Shown piece by piece: positions 62,338 through 64,000 of a stretch of DNA of 64,000 nucleotides. The translations under genes and the position numbers were made by a program. The DNA is from Stictocephala bisonia (Eukaryota > Arthropoda > Insecta > Hemiptera > Membracidae). The stretch lies in assembly GCA_035578905.1 (NCBI GenBank), contig JAQJVL010000112.1, positions 186,001 through 250,000 on the forward strand. The letters are read 5' to 3'. Below the pieces are notes generated by a model. That model had not been told where the DNA came from. It made no database searches and was given only the letters and a program-made list of their open reading frames with translations. Each line of letters opens with the position of its first letter. Position 1 is the stretch's first letter.

Positions 62338-63305
62338 GTATTTAATATTTATACTATATTGTAGTCTGTCTAGTAAAAAATATTAATATATACTATAGTT
62401 GCTATAATTATATTCAACTTCTTAGGCACTTGCGTGGCTACCTATTCATTGATATAAACGCCGAATATTATTGATTAGCCTATTTCTAAATTATATGTAG
62501 CACTGGGGGACTGAGGTTGGCTCAGTTGAAATTTGGAAACTGAAGAGGTAGCAACCATATCTCATAGAGAATCGTTTACCTTTAGGTTTTTCCAGACGTC
62601 CATCACATTTACCTTTAGCTCTGCTACAAGCTCCTTCGTAGAACTCGGGCTACGTCCTCTCAGGAAAAAGTTCGGCCTGTGACCTTACCATGTAATTCTG
62701 CTACAGTCCCATTTGTGTATCACGGCATGTCGCCTCGTGAGGAAGATCGGTACAAGACCTATCCACGATTCATAAACAGTATGACTATGATTTTTGTGTG
62801 TGCAGTGTAGCCCATAAACATGTTTTTTTCTAATATCGGATGGTATATTAGTATTTAAAAGAAGAATACCCCACTTGGTTATTTTAATTTTTAATGTTAT
62901 ATCCCAATTTGGTGTATTAGTTTAACGTTACTACATTTTGGGTTTTTGATAATTTTTTATTTGTGGGAGGGGGTAGAACCATTAAATGTTGACTGTTACA
63001 AAAGGTACATTGTGATTTAGGAGATAAATATCTACAGTTTGATACCCCACTTTCTGCTTGAAGTCTATAATGTTTCCATATTGTTTTTCTACTAGAAGTC
63101 GGTAGCACGAGACGTCTAGGAGCTTCTGGGGCTGAAATCTGAATGTTATTATGATTGACACCAGTTCCAATCGATTTATCGTGGTCGGAAACCACCCCAA
63201 AATTAAAAATCCTTGGAGCTAAAACAATTTTGTCCAGACGCTGCTTATTTCAGATAATAAGATACTTAACATATTCAAACTTACTCTTTCTTATAAAATA
63301 TATGG
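62338..63305. other. Intergenic DNA with a GC-richer patch
   Basis: About 62510-62770 is less AT-rich and includes the similar pieces CTCTGCTACAAGCTCC and TCTGCTACAGTCCCATT, roughly 65 bp apart. No gene or element class was recognised. The overlapping 92- and 72-codon minus-strand frames at 62917-63200 are not supported. Confidence 0.4.
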
Positions 63306-63309
63306 AACA

Positions 63310-63460
63310 TCTATTACCTCCTGAATAATGGAAACATAAATATTAATTCCAACAGCTGTTAATATTGTACATATCATTATTTACATTTGAACAGTTGTTA
63401 CTTTTGTATTAATTTAAATCTATCTCCATGTTATTCGTATGGCAAAAATCTAACTTAGAG
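63310..63460 (+). repeat. Dispersed repeat shared with 45930-46105
   Basis: See the partner at 45930-46105; orientation is the same. The left boundary is near the CTCCTGAATAATGGAAACA match, and similarity fades after GTATGGC. Confidence 0.5.
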
Positions 63461-64000
63461 GGCTTCCTGTGCCATTCAGTGTGGAAATATCGAACAATGA
63501 AGAGCGCACAACAAACAATGGAACAATTGAACAATGGAAATATGCACAATTACGAGCGTTTTGACACCTATAAATCGTTGAAATTGATAAAAAATAAGGG
63601 AAGAGTTAAGTTTGACAAAAATGGCCTCACCTATAAGGATATTTCCTAACATCAGGTGACCAAACTTCGATATTGAGTACGGATTACGTGGTAGTTATTT
63701 ACTAAGGCGCCCTCTGGTAGACGTGCCCTAGGCCTTGTCTCTCAGCTTTGCTTTATCAACAAAACGTGCTTCGTAGACGTTTGAGGGACGATCAACTGGT
63801 ACGTTTCCAACTAGTTCTGTATAGTGTTATATAAAACTTTATTTTTTTCAGTAAACTCATTTTTTGTACAAAATAAATGCAGAAGCTCTCAAATTAAAAA
63901 TGAGTAGAATTTATATGTATACATGTTTAAAATTAATTATTATGCACAGCATGCAATGTATTTTTTCCCGAAACGTGTTAAAAAGAGTTATTCAATGGTG

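Overview
This window looks like non-coding, repeat-dominated nuclear DNA from an arthropod, most likely an insect. The evidence is strong AT richness, many small decayed transposable elements of types common in insects (CR1/Jockey-like and RTE-like non-LTR reverse transcriptase fragments, short non-autonomous Helitrons, TA-flanked MITEs, tRNA-derived SINEs), long minisatellites and (AT)n microsatellites. I found no convincing host protein-coding exon, no rRNA or functional tRNA gene, and no bacterial-style operon. The order or species cannot be fixed from the sequence alone; a hemipteran would be my guess, at low confidence.

Layout. 0-3 kb: a dispersed repeat, the 3' end of a CR1-like retrotransposon (minus strand), then two Helitrons almost head to tail. 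6.4-9.4 kb: a 70-bp minisatellite without indels. 10.2-14.0 kb: a 51-bp minisatellite in two blocks, separated by a reverse transcriptase fragment and a duplicated flank. 14.1 and 22.2 kb: two copies of one MITE. 17.3-18.9 kb: a 37-bp minisatellite. 19.7-20.15 kb: a SINE-like head and a 51-bp-arm hairpin bounded by a 9-bp direct repeat. 24.3-24.7 kb: a 36-bp minisatellite. 26.5 kb: a tRNA-derived SINE. 27-28.3 kb: an unclassified, partly GC-rich block. 29.0-30.9 kb: a 53-bp minisatellite with a 106-bp dimer structure in part. 33.8-37.1 kb: a 106-bp minisatellite whose last unit is split by a non-LTR retrotransposon with a 5-bp target duplication.

38.2-39.7 kb: two more reverse transcriptase fragments. 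40.4-40.8 kb: an inverted copy of the repeat at the window start. 42.2-44.3 kb: a roughly 400-bp inverted repeat whose loop holds a second locus of the 36-bp minisatellite, here with G-quadruplex motifs on the minus strand. 44.8-46.1 kb: two related Helitrons, one partial. 49.2-49.7 kb: a 126-bp tandem repeat. 50.15-53.23 kb: a 42-bp minisatellite with a 504-bp higher-order duplication. 55.8 kb: a cysteine-motif remnant of a retrotransposon. 57.6-59.0 kb: a Helitron with internal 186-bp repeats. 59.04-60.24 kb: a TIR element with TA ends. 62.2-62.3 kb: a SINE-like stretch and a Helitron 3' end.

No genes act together here. The main content is repeat biology: about 16.3 kb (a quarter of the window) lies in at least nine minisatellite loci from eight unrelated unit families. 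Where the period is a multiple of three (51, 42, 36, 126 bp) the arrays make long but spurious open reading frames, up to 888 codons. The dispersed elements give relative ages, because several are inserted into, or duplicated together with, the arrays.
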